Both the position numbers and the translations under genes were made by a program. 64,000 nt of DNA. Source: Aquanectria penicillioides (lineage: Eukaryota; Ascomycota; Sordariomycetes; Hypocreales; Nectriaceae). Shown here piece by piece: positions 45,201-55,799 of this stretch. The stretch spans positions 1,612,001 to 1,676,000 of the forward strand of contig PYIU01000007.1 in assembly GCA_003415625.1 (NCBI GenBank). The letters are read 5' to 3'. The first letter of the stretch is position 1. Each line of letters begins with the position of its first letter. A model generated the notes under the pieces. The model ran no database searches. It saw nothing but the letters and a program-made list of their open reading frames with translations, and had not been told where the DNA came from.

Positions 45201-47357
45201 ATCAAAGAGTGGTGCGGGGCCCCGATGGCGAGCTTCCACCCTCTCCAGATAAGAACGTCATGTTGAAGCTTCAGCAATCACGGGGGAGTCGCCGCAATGG
45301 GTCCCGTGATCGCATTCCACTCGGTGTGCATCTCCAGATTAAACCAATGGAGCAGCGTGCCGAGAATGCTGATGTCACGTCTCCCGAGCAGTCCGTGACC
45401 TCTTCAACTCGTTTCCACTGGCCAACTCGTCGCCGTGGCCCTGGATCTGTTGCCAGCTCTGTCACTTCTGCCTCTAGCGCTGGGCGGAGCCTGCGCCACC
45501 GAGCCGCGAGGAACCGTGATGACTACATCCACAGCTTGGATGCCGCGCAGGATTACTCGCGGAAGCAGCGAAGCCGACATGCAAGCCGGGAGCGATCTCG
45601 CGGTCGTCATGCCAGCCGTGAGAGGACGACTAAGTCGCGTGAAGCCTCTGAGGAACGCGGCCGCCAATCTTCTCGGGGTTGGGTCAAGCCCAAGCGATCC
45701 CCGACATCCCCCATCCCGATGTCTCCAGAGGATCTGATCAACCTCAGCACCCCCAAGCAAGCTGAAATCGGTGATCCAGCAACTATTCGCAAAGCCAGTG
45801 GCTCCAAAGCCAGACCTGGAAGCCGTACTTCGAGCCGCGGTAGCCGCCGTCGAAGCCCTGAAGGCCGCCCTCGCCCCCCAGCCCTGGACATTCGAGGTAG
45901 AAGCAAGGGCAGATCTTCTTCCCTCCAACGATCTCCCACTTCGCCGGTGCCCATGTCTGCCACAACTCAGCACTACCAAGGCTCAGAGGACGAAGATGAC
46001 TACAAGGCTGCGATCGAGGCACAGGAGCAGTTCCGGGCCAAGCACAGCCGCAGCGTTAGCCGTGGGCTTAACTCACCCCAAGTGGCCCGACGTGAACGCT
46101 CTGAGAGCCGCAGCCGAGCCAATTCAGAGGCTGTGGATGTTCTCGGACCCCTTGTGCATCATGGCCGAGCCGCCTCTACAGAGCATGCTGGTGATCTGCG
46201 ACAGATGAAGGATGAACGCCAACGCAAGAAGGAGTTGGCTGCTCGGGAGCTTGAGGAACGCCGAAAGTCTCTAGCCAAGCGCCCCCAGGCTCCTTCGATT
46301 CCTCATCCTAGTGATTTCTCTCCTGCCTTTTCTCGAATTGGTGTCGAGGCAGCTGATCCCAAGCCCCTCTCCGACGATATACCGCCTCGAAGCGCTACGG
46401 AGCCCCCCAAGAGCATGTATGCTCGCAATGGTCCTGTCATGGGACTCCCTGCAACCCCGAAGGCGATGAGGCTCATCTTGGAGGCAGACCAGCACAGTGA
46501 CCAGGGTAGCACCCCAAAACCTGATTTGCCTTCAATGCCCACCTCCTTTGCCCAAAGGAAGGCATCCCAGGCTTCGCTGGAGGTCGCCTTCCAGGCCGCA
46601 TTCCAGGCCTCACCTCAGACTTCTCCCAAGGGCTCGTCCAGCGCCTCCCCTGAGGAGTCAGCCGAGGAAGAAAAGCAGGATTTGCTAACACTCCTCCCTT
46701 CGACGGTGTATCAGCCACCTTCGCGACCTATCCCTCGAAGCATGTCGGCCCCCATTCCGGACGAACCTGGCCCAGCCCGCTTCGGCCGCAAGAACAGCAT
46801 CACTCGAGGGTCTCGCCGCGTTGAAGAAGGTGCATCTGGTGAACGACGAAGGTCTCATGACGAACAACTCCCTCCTCCGCCGCCGCCTCCTCCTGCCCTC
46901 CAGTTTTGAGGGAGCTTCAGCACCTTGCCACCCCTCCGCCTCCCCCCCCTGCCCCCTTCCTCACATGGCACGATCCCAAGGCTCCGGCGTGGTCGGATCT
47001 GGCATGATTGAGATTGTCATGGACGACGACGAGGCGTCGAGCACTGATGCAGCTGGCCTCGGTGGCAGCCCCCCGAAATCATCATCCTTTGCGGGTCACA
47101 GCCGGGGCCGCAGCATCGGGGACAGCAGCATTTCTGGCCGCATCTCCAAGGCAACTGAGCGCCTGCGCTCGGCTAGCCGCAGCCGAAAGGATCCTACAAT
47201 TATCTCGCCGCCCTTCGAGGCGCCATACGAGAGCATTCCCATGTACCGACATTTGCGGTCTCCTCCTCCCGTGTCCTACGACCCAGAAACCTTGCGATCA
47301 CCTGGCAAGAAAAGCAAGCACATTTCAACTGGTCTTCACAGAAGCGAGTTGATCTGA
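42283..47357 (+). CDS. Large WD40 / helical-repeat / RS-rich scaffold protein, two apparent frame breaks near the C-terminus
   Basis: Exons are 42283..42706, 42768..42894, 42949..43260 and 43348..47357, with introns of 61, 54 and 87 bp, all with CTAAC branches. About 1,624 aa if two single-base gaps are allowed for. Residues about 30-400 look like WD40 blades (SYDAGQTAIVWDLMTG, QTHDGDLRVWSVAK, TQSWDVRTKH, NTVQQFDLNS). About 560-740 is an alpha-helical, TPR/Gemin5-like segment (TYIQRLLESGDVHAAVTIML, HNDAVEIYISHKRYMEALI). About 800-1400 is disordered and rich in RS/SR dipeptides (RERSRGRHASRERT), with a coiled coil (DERQRKKELAARELEERRK) and proline runs. A conserved-looking end contains IEIVMDDDE. 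The proline-rich zone is broken twice: near 46896 and near 46952. One extra C at each would restore PPVLRELQHLATPP...APLPHMARSQ. I do not know a function; an RNA-binding or assembly scaffold role is inference. Confidence 0.85.
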
Positions 47358-49378
47358 GCCAGATGTCTGGATGGGCATGTTCCTGGTGGCTATGGCACTT
47401 TTGTCACTTTCTTCTCCTCTCCCTAAACCCTTGTACTGTTCGATTCTGTGCATGGCGACTGGCGTTGTCGATTCGAAATATCTCGATACCACTTTTCTCC
47501 TATCTGAGATCGTCCCACGACGATGTTGTTGTGTGCCGGCTGCCTCTATTTGGTTATTTATTGGTGGAATACAGGGGTAAAGCAGCGCGGGCACTTTTCT
47601 TTTCTGATTTCGAACCCGAGAGCATTTGATTGCGGTTTATATATATGCATGACTTTTATTACTTCTTCACTCCAAATGCCATGGAGTCGAAGTCATCTCG
47701 ACGAGCCGATTAGCAGGTGGCGAGAGATGACTGATTTAAATTCGCCTTTTCATCTTTGCGTCATATTCGTCATTCCGAACCTCTTGGATTCTTGACGATC
47801 CTTCACACCAGCGGGCGACAGATGTTATACACAGATTATGTTTGATGGATACAGAATAACATAGGCACTACGACTGCTGATTTTTTGAATTACCGTTTTG
47901 GATTTTGGATAAGAGGATGTACAGGGGTTCACAAATTTTTTATGTTCTTTCAAACTTATGACTATGAGGCAAAGGGGCAATGGACTGGAAGAAATATATG
48001 CCACCAGGGACCAGATGATGTGGGGTTGGTTGATGAATGGATGGCAAAAATCAAGAGCACCAGCCGAAGAAAAGGCCGAGTGCTTTATACAATGCTGCCC
48101 CACGGCACTTGTTTGAGTTTTTGAGGGAAGAATGGGATGGGAAAGGATAGGTTGGGATTGAAGGAAGTTGTGTTGGATGGATGGATGGATGGATCATGGG
48201 CGGGCTTGTGATTCCCCTGAGGCGGCGGTTGTTAGTGGCTACAAGTTGTGTGAGATGTTGATGTTGAATTTATGACGACTTTATGACTTTTTTATCTTTT
48301 ATGCTCCTAGTATACACTGATTGATGATGATGATAAGATTTGCGATGAAGGTGGAATATACGTTGCGTCGTGTTGTGAGTTGGGGGTGGTGATGGCCTCA
48401 GCATGTTTATCTACGGGAGTCACGAGTTGCTGGTCGAAGGGTTCGATTTGGCCACCACAACATCAAGGCAAGGTAGGCAGGATGCCAAGATTGATTTATT
48501 GAAAGAAGGGAACTATACAATGCCTTTATTGATTTTTCTATGTTGTCTGGAGTCCTGTGGCGGGAGTGAAAAATGGCAAAAAGGAAAGCGTCGAACTGTT
48601 CTAGCCCGACCACAACCAACCCAAGCCCTTCGCACAGTCGTGATCCCACCCGCCACGCGACGGGGGAGTAGTCTCTGCAGAGTGAAACCTCTCTCAAGGG
48701 TAGACTCCAGTGCTCAAGGCTGCAATAATGGTTACCAGCATCGCGAGTTACCTGCGCGAGTGGGCAGCCACCGCAGCGTTCGGACGGGGCGCGGCGAAGG
48801 GGAGCTTACGGGGTTGGGGTGGGCGGTTGGGCTTAGATTTGAACGTCTTCGCCGTTGGACCACTACAGTCGGAAATTTGTGCTTAACTTTTGACTTATAA
48901 GGGTACCTGGCTGGGGCAAAACCTCGGGTAAAACGCACCAGCAGAAATTCAGTTGTGCCTGCTGGTGCGGAAATGGCCGTGGCTAGTGGGGCCGCACGTC
49001 ACTGTCACAGGCTCCGCCTCGCGATCCAGGCACAACCTGACCACCTCCATTCAAGACCCCCCTCTTTGACTTTGACGACTCACCTCTTTAGCCTTGCCTC
49101 GCTGGCTGGCACAACGTCTTCACGATCACGAACCGCTATGCGTTTCACATAAACAACACTCTCTGCGCAATTGCACCCTCTGTCTTCGCGTCCTCTCGCT
49201 GTCCGCACTTTGACCAACAATCATAACCATGGTCGTCCTCTTCTGATCTCTCCCGACACCAACGGCCTCTTCCCCTCTCCCTCGACGGTTAGATCAAAGA
49301 ATCAAAAGAAAGAAAGAAAGAAAGAAAAGGGAAAGAAAAAGGAAAGGAAAGAAACACACCCATAATAAAGCAACAGCC
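47358..49378. other. Intergenic: WD40 3' region and GPI15 promoter/leader
   Basis: No exon recognised. Contains T-rich 3' UTR-like sequence (47360-48000), a GGATGG repeat (48177-48194), and a purine tract of AAAG repeats (about 49307-49350) directly in front of the GPI15 start codon. Confidence 0.5.
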
Positions 49379-50008
49379 ATGCTCTCAACAGCCCCCCACC
49401 TCCAAACCCGCCGCCCTTCTCCAACTACCGCCGAGTTCAAAGTCTCAACCCTCCGGCCTCTGCCCACGCCCATCCACGTCTTCATCATCATCAGCCGCCT
49501 CCTGCTCTCCCTCGCAGCCGTCCTGTTTCTGCACGCCCGCTATGCCATCTCCCCGCTCGCCCAGCGGACCCCGATCCTCCGCGCCGCCGCCTACATCAAC
49601 TACCCGGCCGGCCACGCCATCGCCTCGCTCGCCTGCCGCATCCCCTTGCCGGTGCTCGTCCCCGCCACCGTCGCCTTGCTCTGGCTTCTGAGCCGCCGAG
49701 GCTACGCCTGCGAGAGCTTGCTTGTCATGAGGGGCCTCGGCGTGCAGACTAACTCCATTGCTGGGAGCTACCTGGCGACGACCGCCACACGCTTCATCCC
49801 CACCGAGAAGATCCAGGACATCCTCGTCAACGAGGCCTTTCGAGGGTTCGAGGTGCGCTACTACCTCGTCGTCGTCGTCGAAGATGAAGAGGATATTGTG
49901 GTCGTGTTCCCCAGCATATTGCCCCGACTGAAGATTGTCGAGGAAGTGTGGAGGGGTGCGAGGGCCTGTCTGTACGAACGCAGAGGAGAAGAAAAAGGAA
50001 CATTATGA
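49379..50008 (+). CDS. GPI15: GPI15/PIG-H subunit of the GPI-GlcNAc transferase
   Basis: A 209-aa intronless protein. Two hydrophobic segments lie at about residues 31-57 (VFIIISRLLLSLAAVLFLHA) and 86-104 (PLPVLVPATVALLWLL). The PIG-H domain follows: ESLLVMRGLGVQT, RFIPTEKIQDILVNEAFRGF, EVRYYLVVVVEDEEDIVVVF and a terminal LPRLKIVEEVWRGAR. In the family this subunit works with Gpi3/PIG-A, Gpi1, Gpi2 and Gpi19 on the cytosolic face of the ER. The complex transfers GlcNAc from UDP-GlcNAc to phosphatidylinositol, the first step of GPI anchor synthesis and needed for fungal cell-wall proteins. The ATG at 49379 follows a purine-rich leader. The gene is convergent with PUS3; the stop codons are only 145 bp apart, so overlapping 3' UTRs are likely. 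Confidence 0.93.
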   Translation: MLSTAPHLQTRRPSPTTAEFKVSTLRPLPTPIHVFIIISRLLLSLAAVLFLHARYAISPLAQRTPILRAAAYINYPAGHAIASLACRIPLPVLVPATVALLWLLSRRGYACESLLVMRGLGVQTNSIAGSYLATTATRFIPTEKIQDILVNEAFRGFEVRYYLVVVVEDEEDIVVVFPSILPRLKIVEEVWRGARACLYERRGEEKGTL

Positions 50009-50153
50009 TGATACGACGAGTCTGTGTTCGTGCCTCCCAAAACAGAAAGAGCGGAGCCCCCCTGGCATTTTTATTGCGCCTATCCATATATGTTCACCCC
50101 TATGCATGACTTTTATGTACCAATCCCAACCAGAAAACCAATAGATCTAATGT

Positions 50154-51841
50154 CTACTCGTCCGCTATGGACTCATCCACCTTGCGCTTTCCGAACCCCT
50201 TTTTCTGCCTCATGTCTTCCGAGCCCTCGAACCCCTTACGCTTAGCATACCGCTCGTTCTGCTCCTCGGGAGATTGCAGTTTTTCCTTCTCCATCAGCGG
50301 GACGTATTTGCCTCCCATGCGGCCAGTGTTGCCACCCTCGTAGACGACGACGCTGTTCTGCTTGGCCGCAGCTCCAGGCCGCTCCACCTGCCTCGAGGGG
50401 TCGGAGCCGCCCTGTCGCGAGATGAGCTGGAGGAGCTGGTTCGAAAGCAGCTCGTCGAGCTTGCACTCGCGCCAGTGCGCCCACATGCCGTCGATGACGC
50501 CAAACTGCCCAAACTTGCCGAGCGCCGGGTCGTCGGCCAGGTACACCCAGCTGAGCGCGTCCTTCTTGCTGCCGAAGGGAGCGGCGTCGTCCTCGCCGGG
50601 GAAGATACAATCCCACAGCACAAGCGGCACCTCGTCGGCCATGACGTAGTTGGGCTTGCACGGGTTCGTGGCCGTGTCGACCAGCTGCGAGACCACCTCT
50701 GGCTTCTCGAGGCCCTGTGCGACTAGGAAGAGCACCGCAACCATGTGGCGGATTTGGTGCCACAGGAACGCAGAGCCACGCACGTTGAAGGAGTAGACCT
50801 TGGGATGCACCGCCGACGCATCTAGCCCAGGGACCGCGAAACCGGGCTCCTTCAGGTAGGGCAGCGCCGTGGAGACGTCCTTGACTTCCTCGATGTCGGC
50901 CTCGAAGATGGTGCGCTTGAAGTTTGTGATTTGCTTGCCGGGGTCGATCTTGCAAAGGTTGCGGAAGTCGTGCTCTCCCTCGTACAGCTTCGCCGCCTTG
51001 CGCATGGCCTCGATGTCAAGCCATCCTGTCTTTCCGTTTGATGTCGGGTCGGGAGTGAATGCGGGCTGCGTGAAGAAGTACCGGTACTGGCGCTCACGGC
51101 ATGAGAAGCGCGCGGAGAAGTCAGGGGAGGAGAAGGACACCAGGCGAGGATGCGAATGTCAGGGGGTAGGATGCGGTTCAGCAATCGCGGATACTGCAGC
51201 TCGTCCTTGATGTCATCAAAAGATGAATCGACTTCTTCCTCTTCCACTTGTCCTTCAGCAGCAGCAGCCTCTGTATTACCTCCGTCCACCACCATGGCAT
51301 CGGCGCCCTCGACTCCCTCGTCCAACCGCCGTCGCTTCTTGGGCAAAGGTCTGTTGCTTCGGACACGGAGACCAATGACTTGACCAAAAGCACTGACTCC
51401 CTTATCGGTACGTCCACACTTGGAGTACTCGCAGCAGTCAAAGTCGACAACCCTCTCGTCCTTGGGGAAGATGAGACAGGCCTTGGTCAGGGCGTTCCAT
51501 AACTCCTCCTCGATAGATGGCTGAGTAGCCATGGCCTGAAATTCGAAGCCGCCATAGTTCTTGCCCAGGTACGCCAGTTTCAACGCAATATATCTGGTCG
51601 AATACTTGGAAGGGTCCATCTTTCGCTTGCCCTTGGGTTTGGGCTTTTTTACTCCTGGGGCCGCCGAAGCAGCAGCTGCTGGATTGGCATCGCCGCTCTC
51701 CTTCTTTGGAGGCTGCAGTGGTTCCGGCGCTGGCTTCGGGGCCGGTGGAGCTGGCCGGCTCCTTAGTTCGGCCTCGAGCTCCTTGACACGCTGGATGAGA
51801 CCATTTTTAGTCCAGGACATGTAGTTTGAGTCACCGGACAT
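50154..51841 (-). CDS. PUS3: tRNA pseudouridine(38/39) synthase Pus3/Deg1, apparent frame break in the middle
   Basis: From the ATG at 51841 (MSGDSNYMSWTKNGL) the protein has a short coiled coil (IQRVKELEAELRS), a Pro/Ala/Lys-rich linker, and then the TruA-type catalytic domain. That domain starts YIALKLAYLGKNYGGFEFQA and includes the motif CGRTDKGVSAFGQ, whose Asp is the catalytic residue. The second half has FSARFSCRERQYRYFF, EGEHDFRNLCK, SAFLWHQIRHMVAVLFLV and a long basic C-terminal tail. Family role: forms pseudouridine at positions 38 and 39 of tRNA anticodon arms. The frame breaks between ILAWCPSPP and DFSARFSC at the run 51124..51127 (CCCC on the minus strand). One extra C rejoins both halves into about 562 aa. 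The same frame continues upstream through two further ATGs (52039, 52147) to a TAG, so a longer N-terminus is possible. No introns seen. Confidence 0.9.
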
Positions 51842-52349
51842 GGTGCGGTACCGGGCAGCTTTTCGCTGCGCGCGAGCCTCTGGGGATTCACCACTTGATG
51901 AAGAGGAAGAGGAAGACGCTGAAGACGAGGTTGAGGCGCTGCGACGACACGAGGGCGTAGAGTTGCTGCAGGCTTGAGCTCCGGCGACGATGGCTCCGAG
52001 GGGAGTTCTGCGCCCAAGTTGATGGCTCAACGGTCGCATGTGAGTTAGGGTGTGGGTTCTCTTTCTTACATGCGGCCCATCAGAGTTCGAGGGTGTGGAA
52101 AAAGGGCTTCTTACTCGCGTCGAAAAGTGTGGCGTCGCAAGTCCCATCTAGAGGCCTGTGGCGAAGTGTATTTGCGCCACACATGCCACTTCACTTCACG
52201 CTTTGATGTTTGCATGGGGGCCAGGATACGGGCTCTGCGCCATTTCCCCTTTCATCTTCCAAAACCTCGCTATCTCCAAACCCATTTACCGACTGTTGAT
52301 TGAAAGAAAAAAAAAGAAACCAACCCCCCCCCGCACTTTATCGATCGTG
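51842..52349. promoter_or_regulatory. Short divergent promoter between PUS3 and the atypical GTPase gene
   Basis: About 500 bp separate the internal PUS3 start from the GTPase ATG; only about 200 bp if PUS3 begins at 52147. An A-rich stretch followed by a C run (52303-52332) lies in the GTPase leader. Confidence 0.5.
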
Positions 52350-53101
52350 ATGGACACCCAAGTTATTAAAGTCTTATTCGTAGGCGATGAAAAATGTGGC
52401 AAGACGATGTTCCTCTCGTGCGTAGTCAAGCGCTTATCCGTCCATCTATTGATGCAACATGATTCTAACACTAGGGTCCTCCCCACGCGACCAGGCGACT
52501 GAGCGCCGGCGAAAAAGCTAACCCGGTGCCTATCCTCCGCGATATGGACCAGCCGTTCATCTTCGAGATCAAGTCGGGACGCAACAAGCACCGCTTCGAG
52601 TTCTTCGATACGTCGAGCCCAGACAACTGGCGGACCCTTGATCCAGATGCCATTGTCATTTGCTACGACATCAGCCAGCGGCTAAGCCTCATCAACATGA
52701 AAAGATATGTCAGTTTTCGCCCATCCAAACTCCTTCATCTCCCCATCTATTTGATCCATTCAGTATATAAAGAGTCCTGGAGCTGACTGAAGACTTGGCT
52801 GCTGCCGCAGTGGCTTCCCGAAGTCAAGAAAACGTTTGAGCGTTTCGATTCCCTTCCCATCATCGTGCTTGGTCTGAAGCGTGACCTGCGGTCAGAAAAG
52901 GACCCCAACGGTATCATCTACCCTCAAGAAGCGTACCAGGTCGCACAGGAGATGCGAGCAGACCGCTACGTCGAATGCTCGGCGGTAACAGGAGAGTTGT
53001 TGCAGTTGGCTTTTGAGGACCTGTGCAGGACGGCAATGGTGCCAGTAGCGGGGTCAATCGGGTCGGCGGGTCTGATGGCAGTTGGATGCTCGCTGATGTG
53101 A
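52350..53101 (+). CDS. Atypical Ras/Rho-like small GTPase with CaaX box
   Basis: Coding exons are join(52350..52417,52495..52708,52811..53101), 190 aa; introns of 77 and 102 bp. Exon 1 would be missed by ORF scanning. The P-loop GDEKCGKT (residues 12-19) is intact. Switch II is DTSSPDNW (61-68) in place of the usual DTAGQE. The base-recognition motif is LKRD (116-119, normally [N/T]KxD) and the SAK-like motif is ECSA (149-152). The chain ends CSLM, a CaaX box whose final Met suggests farnesylation. RYWLPEVKKTFERF and LPIIVLGLKRDLR are most Rho-like. The Gly and Gln needed for normal GTP hydrolysis are both missing, so it may be constitutively GTP-bound like Rnd-type proteins (inference). An upstream acceptor at 52474 would lead to a stop, so 52494 is preferred. 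Convergent with RPC17, 122 bp apart. Confidence 0.88.
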
Positions 53102-53223
53102 ATGAGGTTGCTGAGCGTGGGCTGGTCATGGAGGTTGTGCATATGCCAGCCGAAACTCACAAGGTGCAGCTTCGCAGGAGGACAACGTGGAATACATTCG
53201 CTCGAATGAGCCGAGAAAGGCTC

Positions 53224-53808
53224 TCAAGCCGCGGTGGCGTCGTCCATAGAGACGTCACCGGCTGCTTCAGCCTCTTCATCCTCCTCCTGAGCTTCGGCGG
53301 GAGCAGGGAACTGGCCCAGGACTTCAGCAATGCTGGTGACTATGGCCTCCTGCTGCTCCTCGTCGAAGCGCTCAGCCATGTCTTCTACGACAGTGTTGAG
53401 TGCGGCAACAGAGGCCGGGCGCAGGTTAAGAATCATGACAACCTCGCCCTTGGCAAGGTTGTAAGGCCTCAAGCGCTCGAGGAGCTGGGCTATGCAGGCA
53501 GGGGCATAGGGCAAGGGCTCCTGGCTGAGAGGACCAGGATGTGTGCGCAGATATTGTAGAAGCTATTGTAACGGGAATGTCAGTGATACCTATCTGAGTA
53601 GTTGCCGTACCCATGTGACGCTTTCATGGATGCGCCTCATGCGTGAAGCTGATGATGACGAGGATGATGGGCTTACCTCGCGAACAACAGTCTCTAGGTT
53701 TGGGGGGCCACGCCGCTTATTTTTCTTGTACCGCTCACGCTGATCGGAGATGTGTTGAAAGACCTCGAAGTTGCTGAGGACAGCAGACTGAGACTCAATG
53801 ACCTTCAT
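53224..53808 (-). CDS. RPC17: RNA polymerase III subunit Rpc17/RPC9
   Basis: Coding exons are complement(53677..53808) and complement(53224..53562), 156 aa. Exon 1 gives MKVIESQSAVLSNFEVFQHI, the start expected for the Rpb4/CRCP family, then a basic stretch (YKKNKRRGPPNLETVVRE). Exon 2 continues LLQYLRTHPGPLSQEPLPYA and an HRDC-like helical domain (IAQLLERLRPYNLAKGEVVM, NLRPASVAALNTVVEDM, ERFDEEQQEAIVTSIAEVL). An acidic tail ends the protein. In the family it pairs with Rpc25 to form the stalk of RNA polymerase III, which takes part in initiation by TFIIIB at tRNA and 5S genes. The intron 53563..53676 is 114 bp with a GTAAGC donor and ACAATAG acceptor; joining it restores one unbroken domain. 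Confidence 0.93.
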
Positions 53809-55776
53809 TTTGACGGAGATACCTTGTTCAAAGTGGAACTGCCAAAGAGTCGGGACGTATGCCACAAGTGAGGCGGAGAGAGTATGGGTCGAATCAGACT
53901 CGGTGTCAAATTTGCTCCCAGTCCAGCCAACCAAGAGACAGATATCAACCAGGCCGATGGACAACTGATGGGATGGAGGTGTAGTAGTGCGGTGTGTTGA
54001 CCGTGACGATGGGCGCGTGTGGGTGTGGTTCTCAATGTGCACCGCTATTCAGAAGGCGGTTGAAAGAGTGACGCCAAATGTCGTCACGACGAGATAATTG
54101 GTTGCCTAGGGACCTTGGTAAGGATCTAGTCCTTATGCCAGCAGCTGGATCTTCGTGGGCCACGGACGGTGGTTTGGTGGCTCCTATGCAAAATTGGGTG
54201 TCACTCTGCAGTCATTCCGCGAGAGGATTTTTCCTTTTCCGAGAGACCCTCTTTGTCTCAATAATTTCTTTCTTACTTTTTTTCCTTTTTCTTTTTCCTA
54301 TGCGGTACACGTTCCTGCACCTAGAGCCCCTCCTTTGGTAAAGTACCTGGCCCGTGCGTAGCCAGGAACATCAGCAAACCCAGCTGAGCAAGGCGCACAC
54401 ACGCAACGTAGGTAACAGTCCATCAATCCCGAGAGAACAGAACTGGGGGATTTGGATCTGGGGTGGTTACATCACAACATGTCTGGGTTGCAAATCGGAC
54501 GTGGTTTGCCGTGCGAATGGCATTCCTTTCTTCGCCTCCCCCTCATGGACTCCCCGGAACAACAACCCCGCGATTTTGAATCCGGGACCGCAGGCCGGCT
54601 TCGACTACAGGGATCCAATCATGGCCAGCTCCCATGACCCCCGAACAACTCGCCGTGGGCAACATTGAGATGGGGAACAAGCCCCATTTTCGCTACCCGG
54701 TTCGAGTAGCAGTGCGCGTGAGCAGAGACGAGAGGCAACAGGAGACGATCCAAAGGGTGCTAGCGATGGTTTATCCCTCTGATCCTCCATGTACCTACTC
54801 CATAGCTGCAAGGAATGGTCTGCAATGCTGGGATTGCCAGCTAGGCCAACTAGTATGTAGTGTGTATATGATATAACCTCGGGTCGGACACTAGGTCGAG
54901 CACTGTGCTTGCAGGTACCGGCGTGAAAAGGGTGGGCGACACAGTGTATACGTGTATGTGGTTTGCATGGTAGCGAGGTTGTGTTCCCGACAGGGCGGTG
55001 AATGTTGGTTGATTGGGAAGGGGCAAATCAGTGTTACCATATGTGAGGAGACATGTGGTTGAATGTAGAGGCTGAGGTCGGCCGTTGAAGAGGCAATGTC
55101 TCACTCGTGTAACTACAGTACAGATAGATGACAGGCAGACAGGGCAGGCCTCCTGGTCAAGAATTATGTCGGCTGCAGGAAAGAGAAATGCGCACGCCAT
55201 GCCCCAGGCCCCAGCTACAGTAGTACGAGGCGGGACTCCGTCATCGGGGCCGGGACGTTGAACACGTTGCGAGCCGAAATGCCCTGCGCAGATGAGAAGC
55301 AGCCACAGGAAACATAGGACGGGGAAAGGGGACGGGGTTGGGGTCCAAGGCGGGTATGTGTAGCCTCCAGCGGCGGCTCTTGCGAGAAAAAAAAAAAAAA
55401 TCATGGATGTTCAGCAGACAGGGGGAGGGGCCGAGAGCATACCCAGGTCAACTGACAGTGCTTTGCAGCGGATGGTCCAGGGAGCTTCAGCCAGTCACAG
55501 GCGAGCCTTTTATTTTTATGCCCTCCAGGTTTGACCCCCCCCAGGCTCTCTGTCCCCCAGTAGCACCGTGGGATTGCCCAGTTGGAATCGCCCGCCGCTT
55601 GTCCACTGAAAGTTCAGTCATGATGAAAGATTTGCGGCCCCTCCAGCTCTCTTCTGCCATCCCCATCCATCCCCTTGCCCCTCCTCGAGCCCCACCAGGT
55701 GCAATGTACTTACCGTGCTGCGGTACTGTACTTTGCTAGTACTGCCTAGTCGAGGCTCAGTTCCTCCGCATCCGCC

Positions 55777-55799
55777 AAAAAAAAAAAAAAAAAAAAAAA
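55777..55799 (+). repeat. Poly(A) run of about 23 bases
   Basis: An uninterrupted A homopolymer in intergenic DNA, too long for its length to be trusted in assembly. No gene body precedes it on the plus strand, so it is not read as a retroposed tail. Confidence 0.85.

Noticed and set aside
46890..46960. A small intron explaining the WD40 C-terminal frame change
   Set aside because: The only GT...AG pair that fits would give an 18-base intron; two single-base C gaps explain both conserved halves better.
50242..50955. 237-codon minus-strand frame inside PUS3
   Set aside because: Alternative frame of the conserved Pus3 C-terminal half, without its own domain.
55777..55799. Poly(A) tail of a retroposed gene or LINE
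   Set aside because: No coding remnant or target-site duplication lies before it; other A runs of similar type are scattered in the same intergenic DNA.
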